Assembly (NCBI GenBank): GCA_023411395.1
Contig: JAEYOV010000013.1
Span: 1 to 64,000, forward strand
Source of the DNA: Bacillota bacterium
GTDB lineage: Bacteria; Bacillota; Clostridia; Christensenellales; Aristaeellaceae
Direction of reading: 5' to 3'
DNA length: 64,000 nucleotides
Below the pieces are notes generated by a model. The model searched no databases. It worked only from the letters and a program-made list of their open reading frames with translations, and was not told where the DNA came from. Shown here one piece after another: positions 1-9,290 of this stretch (its first letter is position 1; each line of letters starts with the position of its first letter). The position numbers were made by a program, and so were the translations under genes.

Positions 1-489
1 CTGCCCGGCGCGGTATTGATCATCCCCCGCTATCTGCTGTTCGTGCATTTGGGCTGGGTCAACTCCTACTTTCCGTTCTGGATTCCCGCGCTGTTTGCCA
101 CATCGTCGTTTTTTATTTATATGTTTGTACAGTTCTTCAGGGGGCTGCCCCAGGATTTGGACGAGGCCGCCACCATCGACGGCTGCGGCTCCTTCGGGGC
201 CCTCATCCATGTGCTGCTGCCCTTGTGCAAGCCGGCCATCATCTCCGCCGCCATCTTCCAGTTCATATGGACATGGAACGATTTTATGGCCCAATACATC
301 TACATTTCCTCCGTTTCCAAATACACCGTTTCCCTGGGGCTGCGCATGGCCATTGACGGCACATCCCGCATTGAGTGGTCGAATGTGCTGGCCATGTCGG
401 TGGTCGCCATGCTGCCCTGCGTGCTGGTCTTTTTGTTCCTGCAGAAATATTTCGTGGAGGGCATTGCCACATCCGGCCTGAAAGGCTGA
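1..489 (+). CDS. Carbohydrate ABC transporter permease (MalG/CUT1 type), 3' part
   Basis: Membrane permease subunit of a sugar importer, cut by the left window edge; the reading frame is open from base 1. The visible 162 residues hold the cytoplasmic EAA loop that docks on the ATPase (EAATIDGCGSFGALIHVLLP) and hydrophobic segments before and after it, ending at a typical inner-membrane permease C-terminus (IATSGLKG). In CUT1 importers MalF- and MalG-type permeases pair with a lipoprotein binding protein, so those genes probably lie upstream. The enolase-superfamily gene follows after 20 bases, suggesting that the imported compound is a sugar acid or a glycoside processed by that enzyme (inference). 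Confidence 0.9.
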   Translation: MPGAVLIIPRYLLFVHLGWVNSYFPFWIPALFATSSFFIYMFVQFFRGLPQDLDEAATIDGCGSFGALIHVLLPLCKPAIISAAIFQFIWTWNDFMAQYIYISSVSKYTVSLGLRMAIDGTSRIEWSNVLAMSVVAMLPCVLVFLFLQKYFVEGIATSGLKG

Positions 490-509
490 TTTGCTGGGGA
501 GGATCACAC

Positions 510-1616
510 ATGCTGTCACAACACATGATCGACCGGGTGCAAACACTCAAGATACGTAACCGCTATACCCGTCTGAACGGCAAAAATTCCCGCCGGGGGG
601 AGCATGCCTACGGTGATGAGTTTGCCGTGAAGGTGCTGTACACCGACCAGGGCGCTATGGGGTGGGGGCTGACCGGCGGGGCCTTTTACAACCAGGACAA
701 ATCCATCGATTCCCTGGTGCTGGGCAAGAGGGTGGTTGACTTGATCGACCCGGATACAGGAATCTTGAACGACGCCCTGGCCCCCTTCGACTTTGCGCTG
801 CACGACCTGGCGGGCGTTATACTAAGCATGCCTGTATACAGGCTGCTGGGCAACAGGGGGCGAAACCCGGTACGCTGCTACGACGGGGCCATCCTGATGG
901 ACGATATCAGCCCCGATTCCTGCCCCGGCGGATTAAAGGCCGTTCTGGACGAATGCCGCGCCGACTGGGCGCTTGGGTACCGCATGTTCAAGCTCAAGAT
1001 CGGGCGCGGCCCCAAGTGGATGCCCCTTAGGGAAGGCATCAAACGGGATATTGAGGTGACGCGGCTGGTGAAGGAATTTTTTCCCGAAAGCCGGATCATG
1101 GTGGACTGCAACGACCAGTACACACCGGAAACAATTAAGGAATACATCGACCAGGTGGCGGACATCGGCCTGTACTGGATCGAGGAACCCTTCCGAGAAA
1201 ACGAAATGGATTTTGCGATCCTCAAGGAACATTTGCAAAAGCGGTCGCCTGAAACGATGATCGCCGACGGCGAGTCCTGGCCGGACGAGGAACTGCTTTT
1301 CTCGCTCCATGAAAAAAAGCTGCTGGACGTATTGCAGATGGACATCCACGGCTGGGGCTTTACCAAATGGCGCAGAACCCTGAAAAGGGCCGAAGGCCAA
1401 AATGCCCTGATATCCCCCCACAACTGGGGATTCAAGCTGAAAACCCACTACACCGCCGCTTTTGCGGCGGGCTGCCCGCTGGTGGACGCCATCGAGGGCG
1501 TTGTGGATGAAACGGAAGGCGTTGATTTTTCCGGCTATGCCCTTGAAAACGGCAGAATGTTTGTGCCCGAGCAGCCGGGGTTTGGCATGAAGCTGATCTG
1601 GGGTCAGGAGGTTTAG
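510..1616 (+). CDS. Mandelate racemase/muconate lactonizing enzyme (enolase superfamily), probable sugar-acid dehydratase
   Basis: A 368-residue enolase-superfamily enzyme. The ATG at 510 follows GGGGAGGA with good spacing; longer in-frame extensions lie inside the permease gene. Visible catalytic elements are the KxK motif (K161/K163), metal ligands D199 (MVDCND), E225 (IEEPF) and E255 (ADGES), and a mandelate-racemase-type general base H304 (SPHNWG) with D278 upstream. This layout fits the mandelate racemase subgroup, many of whose members dehydrate acid sugars; the substrate cannot be read from the sequence. It is the last gene before an intrinsic terminator and shares an operon with the sugar permease. 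Confidence 0.85.
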   Translation: MLSQHMIDRVQTLKIRNRYTRLNGKNSRRGEHAYGDEFAVKVLYTDQGAMGWGLTGGAFYNQDKSIDSLVLGKRVVDLIDPDTGILNDALAPFDFALHDLAGVILSMPVYRLLGNRGRNPVRCYDGAILMDDISPDSCPGGLKAVLDECRADWALGYRMFKLKIGRGPKWMPLREGIKRDIEVTRLVKEFFPESRIMVDCNDQYTPETIKEYIDQVADIGLYWIEEPFRENEMDFAILKEHLQKRSPETMIADGESWPDEELLFSLHEKKLLDVLQMDIHGWGFTKWRRTLKRAEGQNALISPHNWGFKLKTHYTAAFAAGCPLVDAIEGVVDETEGVDFSGYALENGRMFVPEQPGFGMKLIWGQEV

Positions 1617-1675
1617 GTCATTGCGCGCCCCAGCAACGGCATCACGGCCGCCTGTTCTATGATACCAGTCATTAT

Positions 1676-1702
1676 TTTCCGCCTTCGGGCGGATTTTTGT
1701 TT
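1676..1702 (+). terminator. Intrinsic terminator after the enolase gene
   Basis: CCGCC-TTCG-GGCGG hairpin (1679-1692) with a stable UUCG tetraloop, flanked by A-T pairs and followed by a T-rich stretch. It ends the permease-enolase transcript. Confidence 0.8.
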
Positions 1703-1771
1703 CCATTGTATGGTATAATGGGCGCAGCGAAAGCAAGATCGACACCATCTCAAAAGAATCAGGTGAGCGGA

Positions 1772-2722
1772 TTGGATGCAAAGAACGTTGCCGCCTTCGC
1801 GGGAAGGGTTCGGGAGAACATTGCCAGGGTCATCGTGGGAAAAGAGGAAGTCATCAATTTGATGCTGGCATCCCTGATGGCCAAAGGCCACGTGCTGCTG
1901 GAGGATGTGCCGGGCACAGGGAAGACGGTATTGGCCAGAAGCCTGTGCAAGTCCATCTCCTGCGCATTTTCCCGCATTCAGTTCACCCCCGACCTGATGC
2001 CATCGGATATTACGGGCGTCAGCGTGTATACGCCTGCCACCGGCGCGTTTGAGTTCCGGCCCGGCCCGGTGTTTACAAACATCCTGCTGGCGGATGAAAT
2101 CAACCGCGCCACGCCCCGCACCCAGGCCGCGCTGCTGGAGTGCATGGAGGAGCGGCAGGTGACCGAAAGCGGCGTGACCCGCAGCCTTCAGGCGCCCTTT
2201 CTGGTGGTCGCCACGCAAAACCCGGTGGAGATACAGGGTACCTTCGCCCTGCCCGAGGCGCAGTTGGACCGCTTTTTGATGCGCCTTTCCATGGGCTATC
2301 CCACCGGCCAGGAAGCCGTGGCCATCCTGAACCGTTTTTTGTCGGAAGACCCGATCGCAAGTTTGGAACCCGTTGCCGCCAGGGAGGAGCTGCTTTGCGC
2401 CCAGGCCGCCCTTTCCTCCGTCACGGTATCACCGCCGGTGATCGCATACATTGCCGCCATATGCGAGCAGACGCGCAAATTCGAGCAGGTGCAATTGGGC
2501 GTCAGCCCCCGGGGCATGCTGGCGCTGATGCGCGCCGCCCAGGCGCTTTCGCTGATCCGGGGCCGGGATTACGTGATTCCCGATGACATCAAGGCGCTGG
2601 CCATCCCCGTGCTCAGCCACCGGGTGATCGTGCGGGGCATGTACGGAAAAACGGGCGTAAGCCAGGCGCTGATCCAGGATACGCTGAAGGCCGTGCCCGT
2701 ACCCACGGAGGAAAGCGCCTGA
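1772..2722 (+). CDS. MoxR-family AAA+ ATPase
   Basis: MoxR-type AAA ATPase of 316 residues. Walker A is seen as VPGTGKT near residue 46, Walker B as LLADEIN, and the sensor region as VVATQNPVE. These ATPases act as chaperones with DUF58/VWA partners, which matches the next gene. I start it at TTG 1772 because AGGTGA (1761-1766) precedes it; an in-frame ATG at 1718 overlaps a consensus -10 box TATAAT (1714-1719), so it probably lies in the promoter. The stop overlaps the DUF58 start (TGATG), showing translational coupling. A MoxR chaperone role is known for the family; the client here is unknown. Confidence 0.88.
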   Translation: MDAKNVAAFAGRVRENIARVIVGKEEVINLMLASLMAKGHVLLEDVPGTGKTVLARSLCKSISCAFSRIQFTPDLMPSDITGVSVYTPATGAFEFRPGPVFTNILLADEINRATPRTQAALLECMEERQVTESGVTRSLQAPFLVVATQNPVEIQGTFALPEAQLDRFLMRLSMGYPTGQEAVAILNRFLSEDPIASLEPVAAREELLCAQAALSSVTVSPPVIAYIAAICEQTRKFEQVQLGVSPRGMLALMRAAQALSLIRGRDYVIPDDIKALAIPVLSHRVIVRGMYGKTGVSQALIQDTLKAVPVPTEESA

Positions 2723-3813
2723 TGAACGGTGTGATGCTGCTTGCGGCGCTTACGCTGCTGCTTTTTTCGCATGGCATGATCCTGCGCCGGTTCGCGCTGA
2801 AGAAGCTGACCTATGAGCGCCGCTTTGACCGCTTTGCCGCCTTCGAGGGCGAGGAAGTGACGATGGTGGAGGTCATACGCAACAGAAAGCTTCTGCCGGT
2901 GCCCTGGCTGCGGGCTGAATCCCGCATCTCCCCGAACCTGTCGTTTCGGGCGGACGCGGAAAGCCACATCACCGGGGAGCAGTATCACAAGAGCGTATTC
3001 TATTTAAGGCCCTACAGCCAGATCACAAGAAGCCACAGCGTGCTTTTGAAAAGGCGCGGCTACTACAGGGCGGGAGGCGTGGCCCTCACCGCTGGCGACC
3101 TGTTCAACATATCCACCCCGGCCATGCAGGTGGATACGGGCGCCGGCATCGAGGTGTATCCGCGCCTGATTCCGGAGCGGGATATTCCCTTCCCCTCCTC
3201 CCGCTGGCAGGGGGACCTGATCGTCAAGCGCTGGATCGTATCCGACCCTGTCTGGGTAAGCGGTATCCGGCCCTACGCCCCTGGGGATGATCCCAAGGGC
3301 ATCCACTGGCCCGCCACAGCCCGTACGGGCGCGCTGCAGATGAAGGTGCACGATCAGACCTCCGACCCGAAGCTGCTGGTGGTGATCAACGCCCAGATGT
3401 CGGAGCAGCAGTGGGCCGACCTGATGGAGTACGAGCAGCAGGCGGTGGAGCACATGATTTCCCTGGCCGCCACACTGTGCGTTCACGCGCTGAACCATGG
3501 GGTGGAAGCGGGCATTGCCGCCAATATTCCCCTGGACAAGGGATCGGAGCCGGCCATCCTGCCCCCTGCCCGGCACGCCTTGCGGGAGACGGAAATCTTG
3601 TCCGCCATGGCCCATCTCACCATCCAGCGCACCCAAACGTTCCTTTCCCTGCTGGACCGGCTGGCCGCCTTCACCGGCATGGATATGCTGCTTTTGTCGG
3701 TGTACGACAGCGAGCTTGTGCAGTTGAAAATCAACACGCTCAGGCTCCGAGGCAATACCGTAACGCTTCAACTGACCGGCAGGCATGTTGGGGAAGGGGG
3801 AGGCGTTCATTGA
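2722..3813 (+). CDS. DUF58 domain protein
   Basis: A 363-residue protein with an N-terminal hydrophobic segment (about residues 3-17) and the DUF58 signature near the middle: IRPYAPGDDPKGIHWPATAR, the usual Y-x-x-G-D-D-x-x-x-I-x-W-x-x-x-A-R pattern. DUF58 proteins are VWA-like partners of MoxR ATPases, often placed near transglutaminase or protease genes and thought to help assemble cell-envelope complexes. The start overlaps the moxR stop and its own stop overlaps the next start, so three genes form one coupled unit. Confidence 0.85.
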   Translation: MNGVMLLAALTLLLFSHGMILRRFALKKLTYERRFDRFAAFEGEEVTMVEVIRNRKLLPVPWLRAESRISPNLSFRADAESHITGEQYHKSVFYLRPYSQITRSHSVLLKRRGYYRAGGVALTAGDLFNISTPAMQVDTGAGIEVYPRLIPERDIPFPSSRWQGDLIVKRWIVSDPVWVSGIRPYAPGDDPKGIHWPATARTGALQMKVHDQTSDPKLLVVINAQMSEQQWADLMEYEQQAVEHMISLAATLCVHALNHGVEAGIAANIPLDKGSEPAILPPARHALRETEILSAMAHLTIQRTQTFLSLLDRLAAFTGMDMLLLSVYDSELVQLKINTLRLRGNTVTLQLTGRHVGEGGGVH

Positions 3814-5120
3814 ACGGCAAGCATGCGAAGGCGGACATGAAAGCCTACCCGGCCGGTCCCCTGACTGGAAAGTACCTGAAAGCCAAGGGCATGGCTGCGC
3901 TTGTTTTGTATCTGGGGTCCTCGCCCCTGTTTTTGCTGCCGGGGGCATACCTCCTGCCGGGAAACATGGCGGCGGCCCTGCTGCTGCCGCTGGCGGCCCT
4001 TGCTTTCACGTTTGGGGTGGGGCTATTAAAAGGAAAGCGGCGGAGGATGGGCTTTTTGCTTGCGCTGATCCTGCAGGCGGCGCTGTGCGCGTGGGTGCTG
4101 ATCCCCCGCAGCCCCATGGCCTCCTTGCTTTTTCTGCCATGCCTTTTGATCATGCTGCTGTTCATGCCAAGGCTTTTTAAGCCTGCCGGCCTAGAGTGGC
4201 CCGCCTCCCTTTTGACCTTGGGCATAGCGATCCACCTCGCCGGGCAGGCGGTAAAGGGGCAAGCCGTTTTCACAGACGCGGGCGGCGCACTGTCCCTATT
4301 CTTTTCGGGCTACCTTTTGCTCCTGCCGTTTGTGTTCAACCGCTATGCCCTGATCGACGCAACCGGAGCGGAACATTCGCCTCCCGCAAAGCTCCTTTCC
4401 AGAAACCGGCGCCTGCTGGCCATGATCGGCCTGATTGCCTTATTGGCCGCCAACTTCAAGGGCTTTGAAAGCGCGGTGCTGGCCGCCTGGGCTCTTTTGA
4501 AACGGGCGTTCGCCACGCTTTTGATATGGCTCTCCACGCTGCTGCCGGACATGACATCCTCCAAAGAGCAAGGCACGCCCCAGGGGCTTGACCTGAGCGA
4601 GCTTGGAGGCGGTTCCCCGCCCGGCGCGTTTTCGGTGATCCTTGAAGCGGTTCTGAAAGTGCTTGCGGTAGTTGTGGCCGCGGCGATGCTGCTGTTTGCG
4701 CTGTATCACCTCTTCCGGCTGCTCAAGCGGGCACTGAAAAAAATCCTGGCCCGCTTGAGGGAGTATTCCAGGGCCATCGGTGAAGGATATGTGGACAAGA
4801 CGGAGAACCTGTTTGACTGGGGCGAGGTGGTGAGGGATGCCAAAGACAGGTGGGTATCGTTTCAAAAGCGCCATCAAAGGCCGCCCGCGTGGGAAAGCCT
4901 TTCCCCCGGCGAAACGGTGCGCCGCGTGTACGCGCTACTGGTAAAGCGAATGCGCCGCGCGGAACCCAGCCTCACCGCCAGGGAAGCGCTTCAAGGCGGA
5001 TTGTCCCTGCCGCCAGATCAAGCCGGACAAATGGCGTCGCTGTACGAAAAGGCGCGGTACAGCGACCATCCCGTCTCCCCGGGGGAAGCCGAGGCCATGC
5101 GCAAAAGCGCCGGTGTGTAG
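3810..5120 (+). CDS. Polytopic membrane protein with C-terminal DUF4129-like domain
   Basis: A membrane protein of 436 residues. The N-terminal half has several hydrophobic segments and a further one spans about residues 270-300. The soluble tail (about residues 350-430) has the Y-x-L-L-x-R, LTAREALQ and final LYEKARYSDHP pattern typical of DUF4129, the tail domain commonly found on transglutaminases in MoxR-DUF58 clusters. No transglutaminase Cys-His-Asp domain is seen. TTG 3810 overlaps the upstream TGA and follows GGGGGAGG (3796-3803); ATG 3837 is an alternative. Likely assembles with the two preceding gene products at the membrane (inference). Confidence 0.7.
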   Translation: MNGKHAKADMKAYPAGPLTGKYLKAKGMAALVLYLGSSPLFLLPGAYLLPGNMAAALLLPLAALAFTFGVGLLKGKRRRMGFLLALILQAALCAWVLIPRSPMASLLFLPCLLIMLLFMPRLFKPAGLEWPASLLTLGIAIHLAGQAVKGQAVFTDAGGALSLFFSGYLLLLPFVFNRYALIDATGAEHSPPAKLLSRNRRLLAMIGLIALLAANFKGFESAVLAAWALLKRAFATLLIWLSTLLPDMTSSKEQGTPQGLDLSELGGGSPPGAFSVILEAVLKVLAVVVAAAMLLFALYHLFRLLKRALKKILARLREYSRAIGEGYVDKTENLFDWGEVVRDAKDRWVSFQKRHQRPPAWESLSPGETVRRVYALLVKRMRRAEPSLTAREALQGGLSLPPDQAGQMASLYEKARYSDHPVSPGEAEAMRKSAGV

Positions 5121-5138
5121 CATGGACGGAGGTGTTTT

Positions 5139-5933
5139 ATGAACCTTTTGATCACCTATCTTGGCCAGTGCGGCTTTTTAATGGACTTTGGGGATACGCG
5201 GATCGTGACCGACCCATACCTCAGCGATTATGTGGACAAGTGCTTCTACAGTGGGCAAACGCCCTGGCGGCGGCTGTATCCCCCGCCCGCCGCCCTTCAG
5301 GCCCTGGAGCCGGACGGCATATTGATTTCCCACAGCCATGGGGACCACCTGGACCCCTGGACCTTGCAGCCTTATTTCTCGCAGGGCGGCACGTGCCTTG
5401 CCGCGGCTCCCGCCCCCGAATGCGGGCTGCTTGAAAAGCTTGGCGCGCCATGCATCCAATACGCCCGGGCGGAGGAAAGCTTTTTCATGGGCCCCGTGAA
5501 AATCACGCCCATCCCCTGCGCCCACACCCAGTTGCATACCGATGAAATGGGGCGCTTTCATGCGTTGAGCTATATTGTTGAACATGAAGACCTGCGGGTG
5601 TTTTTCGGCGGGGACATGAGCCTGTACGACGGGCTGGCAAAGCGGTTGCGGGAGGCGGATTGCCGTCTGCTTCTGCTGCCGGTAAACGGCGGCGACGCGG
5701 AGCGCACGGGAAAGGGTATCATCGGCAACATTGACTGCGTCCAGGCCGCCTCCCTTTCTGCCACGCTGAACGTGCCCTACATTCCCATGCACCATGACCT
5801 GTACGCTATCAACGGCTGCGCACCGGAAGAGATCCTTTGCGCGGCGGAAGCGGCGGGCGCGAAAGCGCATCTTTTGAAACCCATGCAGTCCTTGCGTCTG
5901 GATCATACGGGAGCCATTGAACTTGTTGACTGA
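5139..5933 (+). CDS. Metallo-beta-lactamase-fold hydrolase (UlaG-like)
   Basis: A 264-residue MBL-fold hydrolase without a signal peptide. The zinc motif is HSHGDH at residues 65-70; further metal ligands are likely in CAHTQLHTD, FGGDMS and the late MHHD. It resembles the UlaG/RNase Z-like branch of lactonases and phosphodiesterases; the substrate is unknown. ATG 5139 follows GGAGGTG. It lies 18 bases after the DUF4129 gene on the same strand and just before a second, exported MBL protein, so all could be transcribed together. Confidence 0.85.
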   Translation: MNLLITYLGQCGFLMDFGDTRIVTDPYLSDYVDKCFYSGQTPWRRLYPPPAALQALEPDGILISHSHGDHLDPWTLQPYFSQGGTCLAAAPAPECGLLEKLGAPCIQYARAEESFFMGPVKITPIPCAHTQLHTDEMGRFHALSYIVEHEDLRVFFGGDMSLYDGLAKRLREADCRLLLLPVNGGDAERTGKGIIGNIDCVQAASLSATLNVPYIPMHHDLYAINGCAPEEILCAAEAAGAKAHLLKPMQSLRLDHTGAIELVD

Positions 5934-5973
5934 CCGGAAGGAACAATCCACGAGAACGCTAGGAGGGAGATTC

Positions 5974-6666
5974 ATGAACCTTTCCACCGGCATCCGCCGC
6001 CTCGCCCTGGTGATGACGGCCGCCCTGCTGCTTGCCCCGGCCATGGCGCCGGCCGAAACGCCCGGCGAAACGCAGGAAACCCCGACCCTCACCCTCATCG
6101 GCCACGCCTCCGTGAAGATCAGAACGGCGGAGGGCGTCGTGATCTACATTGACCCCTACCACCCCGGCGACTATAGTGAGAAGGCCGACATCATTTTGGT
6201 CAGCCACGAGCATTCCGACCACAACAAGGTGGATTTGTGTGAACAAAATGAAGGCTGCCTGGTGCTTCGGGCGAAGGAAACCATCAACCAGGCTGACAAC
6301 AGCTACAACACCTTCGAGTATTCCGGCGTTGTGATCGAGCCCGTGCCCGCCGCCAACAAGAACCACAGCATCAAAAGCAGCACGGGCTTTGTATTGACCT
6401 TTGACGGTATCACCGTCTACCACGCGGGCGACACCTCCAGGCTGGACCAGATGGCTGCCTTGAAAGAGCGCAGCATTGATTACGCCCTCTTCCCCATCGA
6501 CGGCAGGTACAACATGGGCGCCAAAGAGGCCATGGAATGTGTTGCGTTAATAGGCGCAAAGCACAACACGCCCATGCATTACTTCAGCGCCGATCCTGCG
6601 GCGTTCCAGCCGGAAAACCTGCTCCTGATCGTTTATGGGGAGACGGTGGCTCTGGAGAAGGAATGA
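5974..6666 (+). CDS. Exported metallo-beta-lactamase-fold hydrolase
   Basis: A 230-residue MBL protein beginning with a signal peptide (RR near residue 8, hydrophobic core, APAMAPA-ETP cleavage region, no lipobox cysteine). The zinc motif is HEHSDH at residues 78-83, followed by YHAGDTS and MHYF ligand segments. ATG 5974 has AGGAGGGAG upstream; an in-frame start at 5917 would overlap the preceding gene and spoil the signal peptide. It is a paralogue of the preceding cytoplasmic MBL protein, and its location implies a substrate outside the membrane. Related exported proteins are often annotated as metal-dependent hydrolases of unknown substrate. Confidence 0.82.
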   Translation: MNLSTGIRRLALVMTAALLLAPAMAPAETPGETQETPTLTLIGHASVKIRTAEGVVIYIDPYHPGDYSEKADIILVSHEHSDHNKVDLCEQNEGCLVLRAKETINQADNSYNTFEYSGVVIEPVPAANKNHSIKSSTGFVLTFDGITVYHAGDTSRLDQMAALKERSIDYALFPIDGRYNMGAKEAMECVALIGAKHNTPMHYFSADPAAFQPENLLLIVYGETVALEKE

Positions 6667-6784
6667 CGGAATAAACAACGGGGAGAGTACTTGTCAAAAA
6701 TGTGTTTCATTATGATTCCTACGTTGTATAAATTTTACTGTACAGCGATCATAAACCTGCTGCACAATCAAAGGAGGAAATCAC

Positions 6785-7963
6785 ATGAAAAAACGCTTTT
6801 TCTTCTTGGTAGCCATCCTGGCCGCATTCGTTGCCATCCCATTCCTCCAAGCCCATGCCATCAGCGAGCTCACCTATTTTTCCGCGCGCATCGGTGCTTC
6901 TCCGGCGGTGTATTCGGGGCCGGGCAAGGAATACTACCGCGCCAATAGCGGCAAGGCCCAATACGGCCGCGGCGGAGTGGCCCGTATTTACGGGCTTGCA
7001 TCCAATGGCTGGATGATGGTCGGCTATGAGCTGGGCTCGGGCGATTACCGCATCGGCTACGTGGCGCCCAAAAACGCCGACCTTTTGTACGATGTGGAAG
7101 AATGCAACACCAGCATCCCCCGTTTGAAGCTGGACAGTGTTCCGGCCACCATCACCAGAACCTGCGACCTCACCGACGACCCCGTCATCCATACAAAGCC
7201 CATTGCGGAGCTTAAAAAGGGCACCGCCGTTACGTACCTGGCCACCCATGGCAACTGGGCCTATATCGAGGCAGACAGCTCCATCGGCCTGGTCAGGGCG
7301 TTTGTCAGAAAAGAGTATGTTTCCACCTCCGGCGGCGGCAGTCCGGGGCCCGTTGCTACCGGGCAGCCCTCCGGATCATGGCGCACGCTGTACCGCCAGT
7401 ACCTGCAGGTCAACGGCTCCAATAATTGGCTCATGCTCAGGCTGATGGACCTGGATTTCGACGGCACGCCGGAACTGCTGATTACCACGGACAGGGCCCA
7501 CGCCGGCACAATCATCCGCGTTTTGGCCATACGCGGCGGCAAGGTGGTGACATCCGAACTGACCATTATGGAAATGGACGGGAACAGTGAATGGAGCTAT
7601 CCGGCCGACCTGATGCTGTTTTACAACAGCGGCACATCACAGCATGAATGGCTTGTGTTCGACGGCTATGTGATGGGCGATTATGAAAGCTATTCGGTAA
7701 ACCTCCTGACGTTTGCAAACGGCCAGGCCTGGCTGTCGGAACTGTTCCGGCATGAAAGGCGGGGAAACGAGCACACGAACGCAGTGGCGCATACGTATTA
7801 TACAGGCGGCCAGATGGTATCAAAGGCTACGTACGACAGCCGCATCTCAACCTTCCGCTCCCAGATTCAGCCCGCGGATTACAACACGGCGGTATATGAT
7901 TTATTGATTGGGGACCGGTCGCTGCTGTCGGCGTTTGAGCAGATCGCGCAGGAATATCAATGA
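6785..7963 (+). CDS. Secreted protein with two SH3-like domains
   Basis: A 392-residue exported protein. A signal peptide (MKKRFFFLVAILAAFVAIPF) is followed by two bacterial SH3-like modules, about residues 30-105 (SPAVYSGPGKEYYRA) and 125-180 (DPVIHTKPIAELKKGTAVTY). After a Gly/Ser/Pro linker comes a C-terminal domain beginning near residue 205 with DLDFDGTPELL, a calcium-loop-like motif. SH3 modules of this kind bind cell-wall peptides, so a wall-associated role is likely. AGGAGG lies 7 bases before the ATG. A perfect terminator follows. I do not recognise the C-terminal domain. Confidence 0.75.
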   Translation: MKKRFFFLVAILAAFVAIPFLQAHAISELTYFSARIGASPAVYSGPGKEYYRANSGKAQYGRGGVARIYGLASNGWMMVGYELGSGDYRIGYVAPKNADLLYDVEECNTSIPRLKLDSVPATITRTCDLTDDPVIHTKPIAELKKGTAVTYLATHGNWAYIEADSSIGLVRAFVRKEYVSTSGGGSPGPVATGQPSGSWRTLYRQYLQVNGSNNWLMLRLMDLDFDGTPELLITTDRAHAGTIIRVLAIRGGKVVTSELTIMEMDGNSEWSYPADLMLFYNSGTSQHEWLVFDGYVMGDYESYSVNLLTFANGQAWLSELFRHERRGNEHTNAVAHTYYTGGQMVSKATYDSRISTFRSQIQPADYNTAVYDLLIGDRSLLSAFEQIAQEYQ

Positions 7964-7988
7964 TCCGTTTTCAGGGTTGCCAAAGAAC

Positions 7989-8026
7989 GCGGCGGGTCCG
8001 AAACAACTTTCGGACCCGCCGCTTTT
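7989..8026 (+). terminator. Strong intrinsic terminator
   Basis: A 15-bp perfect inverted repeat (7989-8003 with 8008-8022), loop CAAC, followed by TTTT. It separates the SH3 gene from the convergent alcohol dehydrogenase and may serve both strands. Confidence 0.9.
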
Positions 8027-8056
8027 GGTTGATGGCATGGAAGGAACATATCCGCT

Positions 8057-9238
8057 TTACTTGTTGGCCAGCCGGTAGATGCTTTCGATATCCGTCTGGC
8101 TGAGCGGCTTGAAATTACCAACCAGGCGTTTCCCGAAAAAGGTGCAGGAATAGGCCAGCTCGCTTAACACTTCCCCGGTCTGCACGCCAATTTTAAGCTC
8201 CGTAAAGCAGGTGGGCATCGAAATGGAAGCAAAGTACTCCACCGTTTTTTCAATCCCCAGGCGGGCGGCGGCTTCGTCATCCGGTTCGTTCACCTGCCAT
8301 ACGTTCCGGGCATAGCGGGCAAAGCGGGCTATGTTGGCGGGATAGCAGTACGTTGCCCAGGACCCCCACACGGCGGTCAAGCTGGCGCCGTGGGCCACGT
8401 CGAACCGGCCGCTGAGTTCATGACCCAGTTGGTGCACGGAAAAATCCCCCGCTCGGCCCAGCCCCGTCAGCCCGTTGTGGGACAGGCTTCCGCACCACAT
8501 GAGCTCGCTGGCGGCGCCGTAGTCCGAGGTGTTTTCCATGGCGGTGCGCCCGTTGCGGATGGCGACGCGGAGTATCGCCTCGGCCAGTTCATCCGTCAGC
8601 TCGTTGCCTTCCACCTGGGTAAAATACCTGTCCAGGGTATGCATCAAAATATCCGCGATGCCGCAGGCAATTTGATAACGGGGCAGGGTATAGGTAAGCT
8701 CCGGATTCATGACCGCGAAGCGGGGACGGTTAAAATCTGTGGACAGGCCGCGCTTTTCCCCCGTCTCATCGTTGGTGAGCACGGAGCTTGAGCTGGTTTC
8801 GCTGCCTGCGGCGGAAATCGTCAAAACTACGCCCACGGGCAGGGACCTTTCCAACTCCAATTCCCGTGCCCAATAACGCCAGATATCCAAATCAGTGTTC
8901 TTCGCGCCGATGGCGACGGCCTTGGCTGTATCAATGGCGCTGCCACCGCCCACCGCCAGGACGAAATCCGCTTGAAAGGTGACTGCGGCCTGAACGCCCG
9001 CTTTTGCGTGCGATAAAAGAGGATTGGGCTTGGCGCCGCCAAAGGGCAGGCACGCGACTCCTTCCTTCTCCAGTTGGGATGTGATTTCAGAAAGCAGCCC
9101 GGACCTTTCCACGCTGCCGCCGCCGTAGACGATAAGCGCCCTGGAGCCGCCATACTTTTTGACAAGCCCGCCTACACGGGTTTGAGCCTCCCTGCCAAAT
9201 TGAATCTCGGTGGGGGTATATTGGGTAAAGGCAAGCAT
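8057..9238 (-). CDS. Iron-containing alcohol dehydrogenase
   Basis: A 393-residue group III (iron-type) alcohol dehydrogenase. The nucleotide-binding signature GGGSAIDTAK lies near residue 95, and the metal-binding histidines sit in SVHQLGHELSG and VAHGAS. It resembles the BdhA/YqhD group, which reduces aldehydes or butanal with NAD(P)H. The ATG at 9238 is preceded by AAAAGGAG on the minus strand. It is a single-gene unit, divergent from the Gfo/Idh/MocA gene; both promoters can be read in the 189-base gap. The exact substrate cannot be assigned. Confidence 0.92.
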   Translation of the reverse strand: MLAFTQYTPTEIQFGREAQTRVGGLVKKYGGSRALIVYGGGSVERSGLLSEITSQLEKEGVACLPFGGAKPNPLLSHAKAGVQAAVTFQADFVLAVGGGSAIDTAKAVAIGAKNTDLDIWRYWARELELERSLPVGVVLTISAAGSETSSSSVLTNDETGEKRGLSTDFNRPRFAVMNPELTYTLPRYQIACGIADILMHTLDRYFTQVEGNELTDELAEAILRVAIRNGRTAMENTSDYGAASELMWCGSLSHNGLTGLGRAGDFSVHQLGHELSGRFDVAHGASLTAVWGSWATYCYPANIARFARYARNVWQVNEPDDEAAARLGIEKTVEYFASISMPTCFTELKIGVQTGEVLSELAYSCTFFGKRLVGNFKPLSQTDIESIYRLANK

Positions 9239-9290
9239 CTGATTCGCTCCTTTTCAGATCATTTTGATCAAATAAAATCTTCCGACGGTT

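Noticed and set aside
1714..1719. ATG 1718 as the moxR start
   Set aside because: It overlaps a consensus TATAAT box, while TTG 1772 has an AGGTGA ribosome site.
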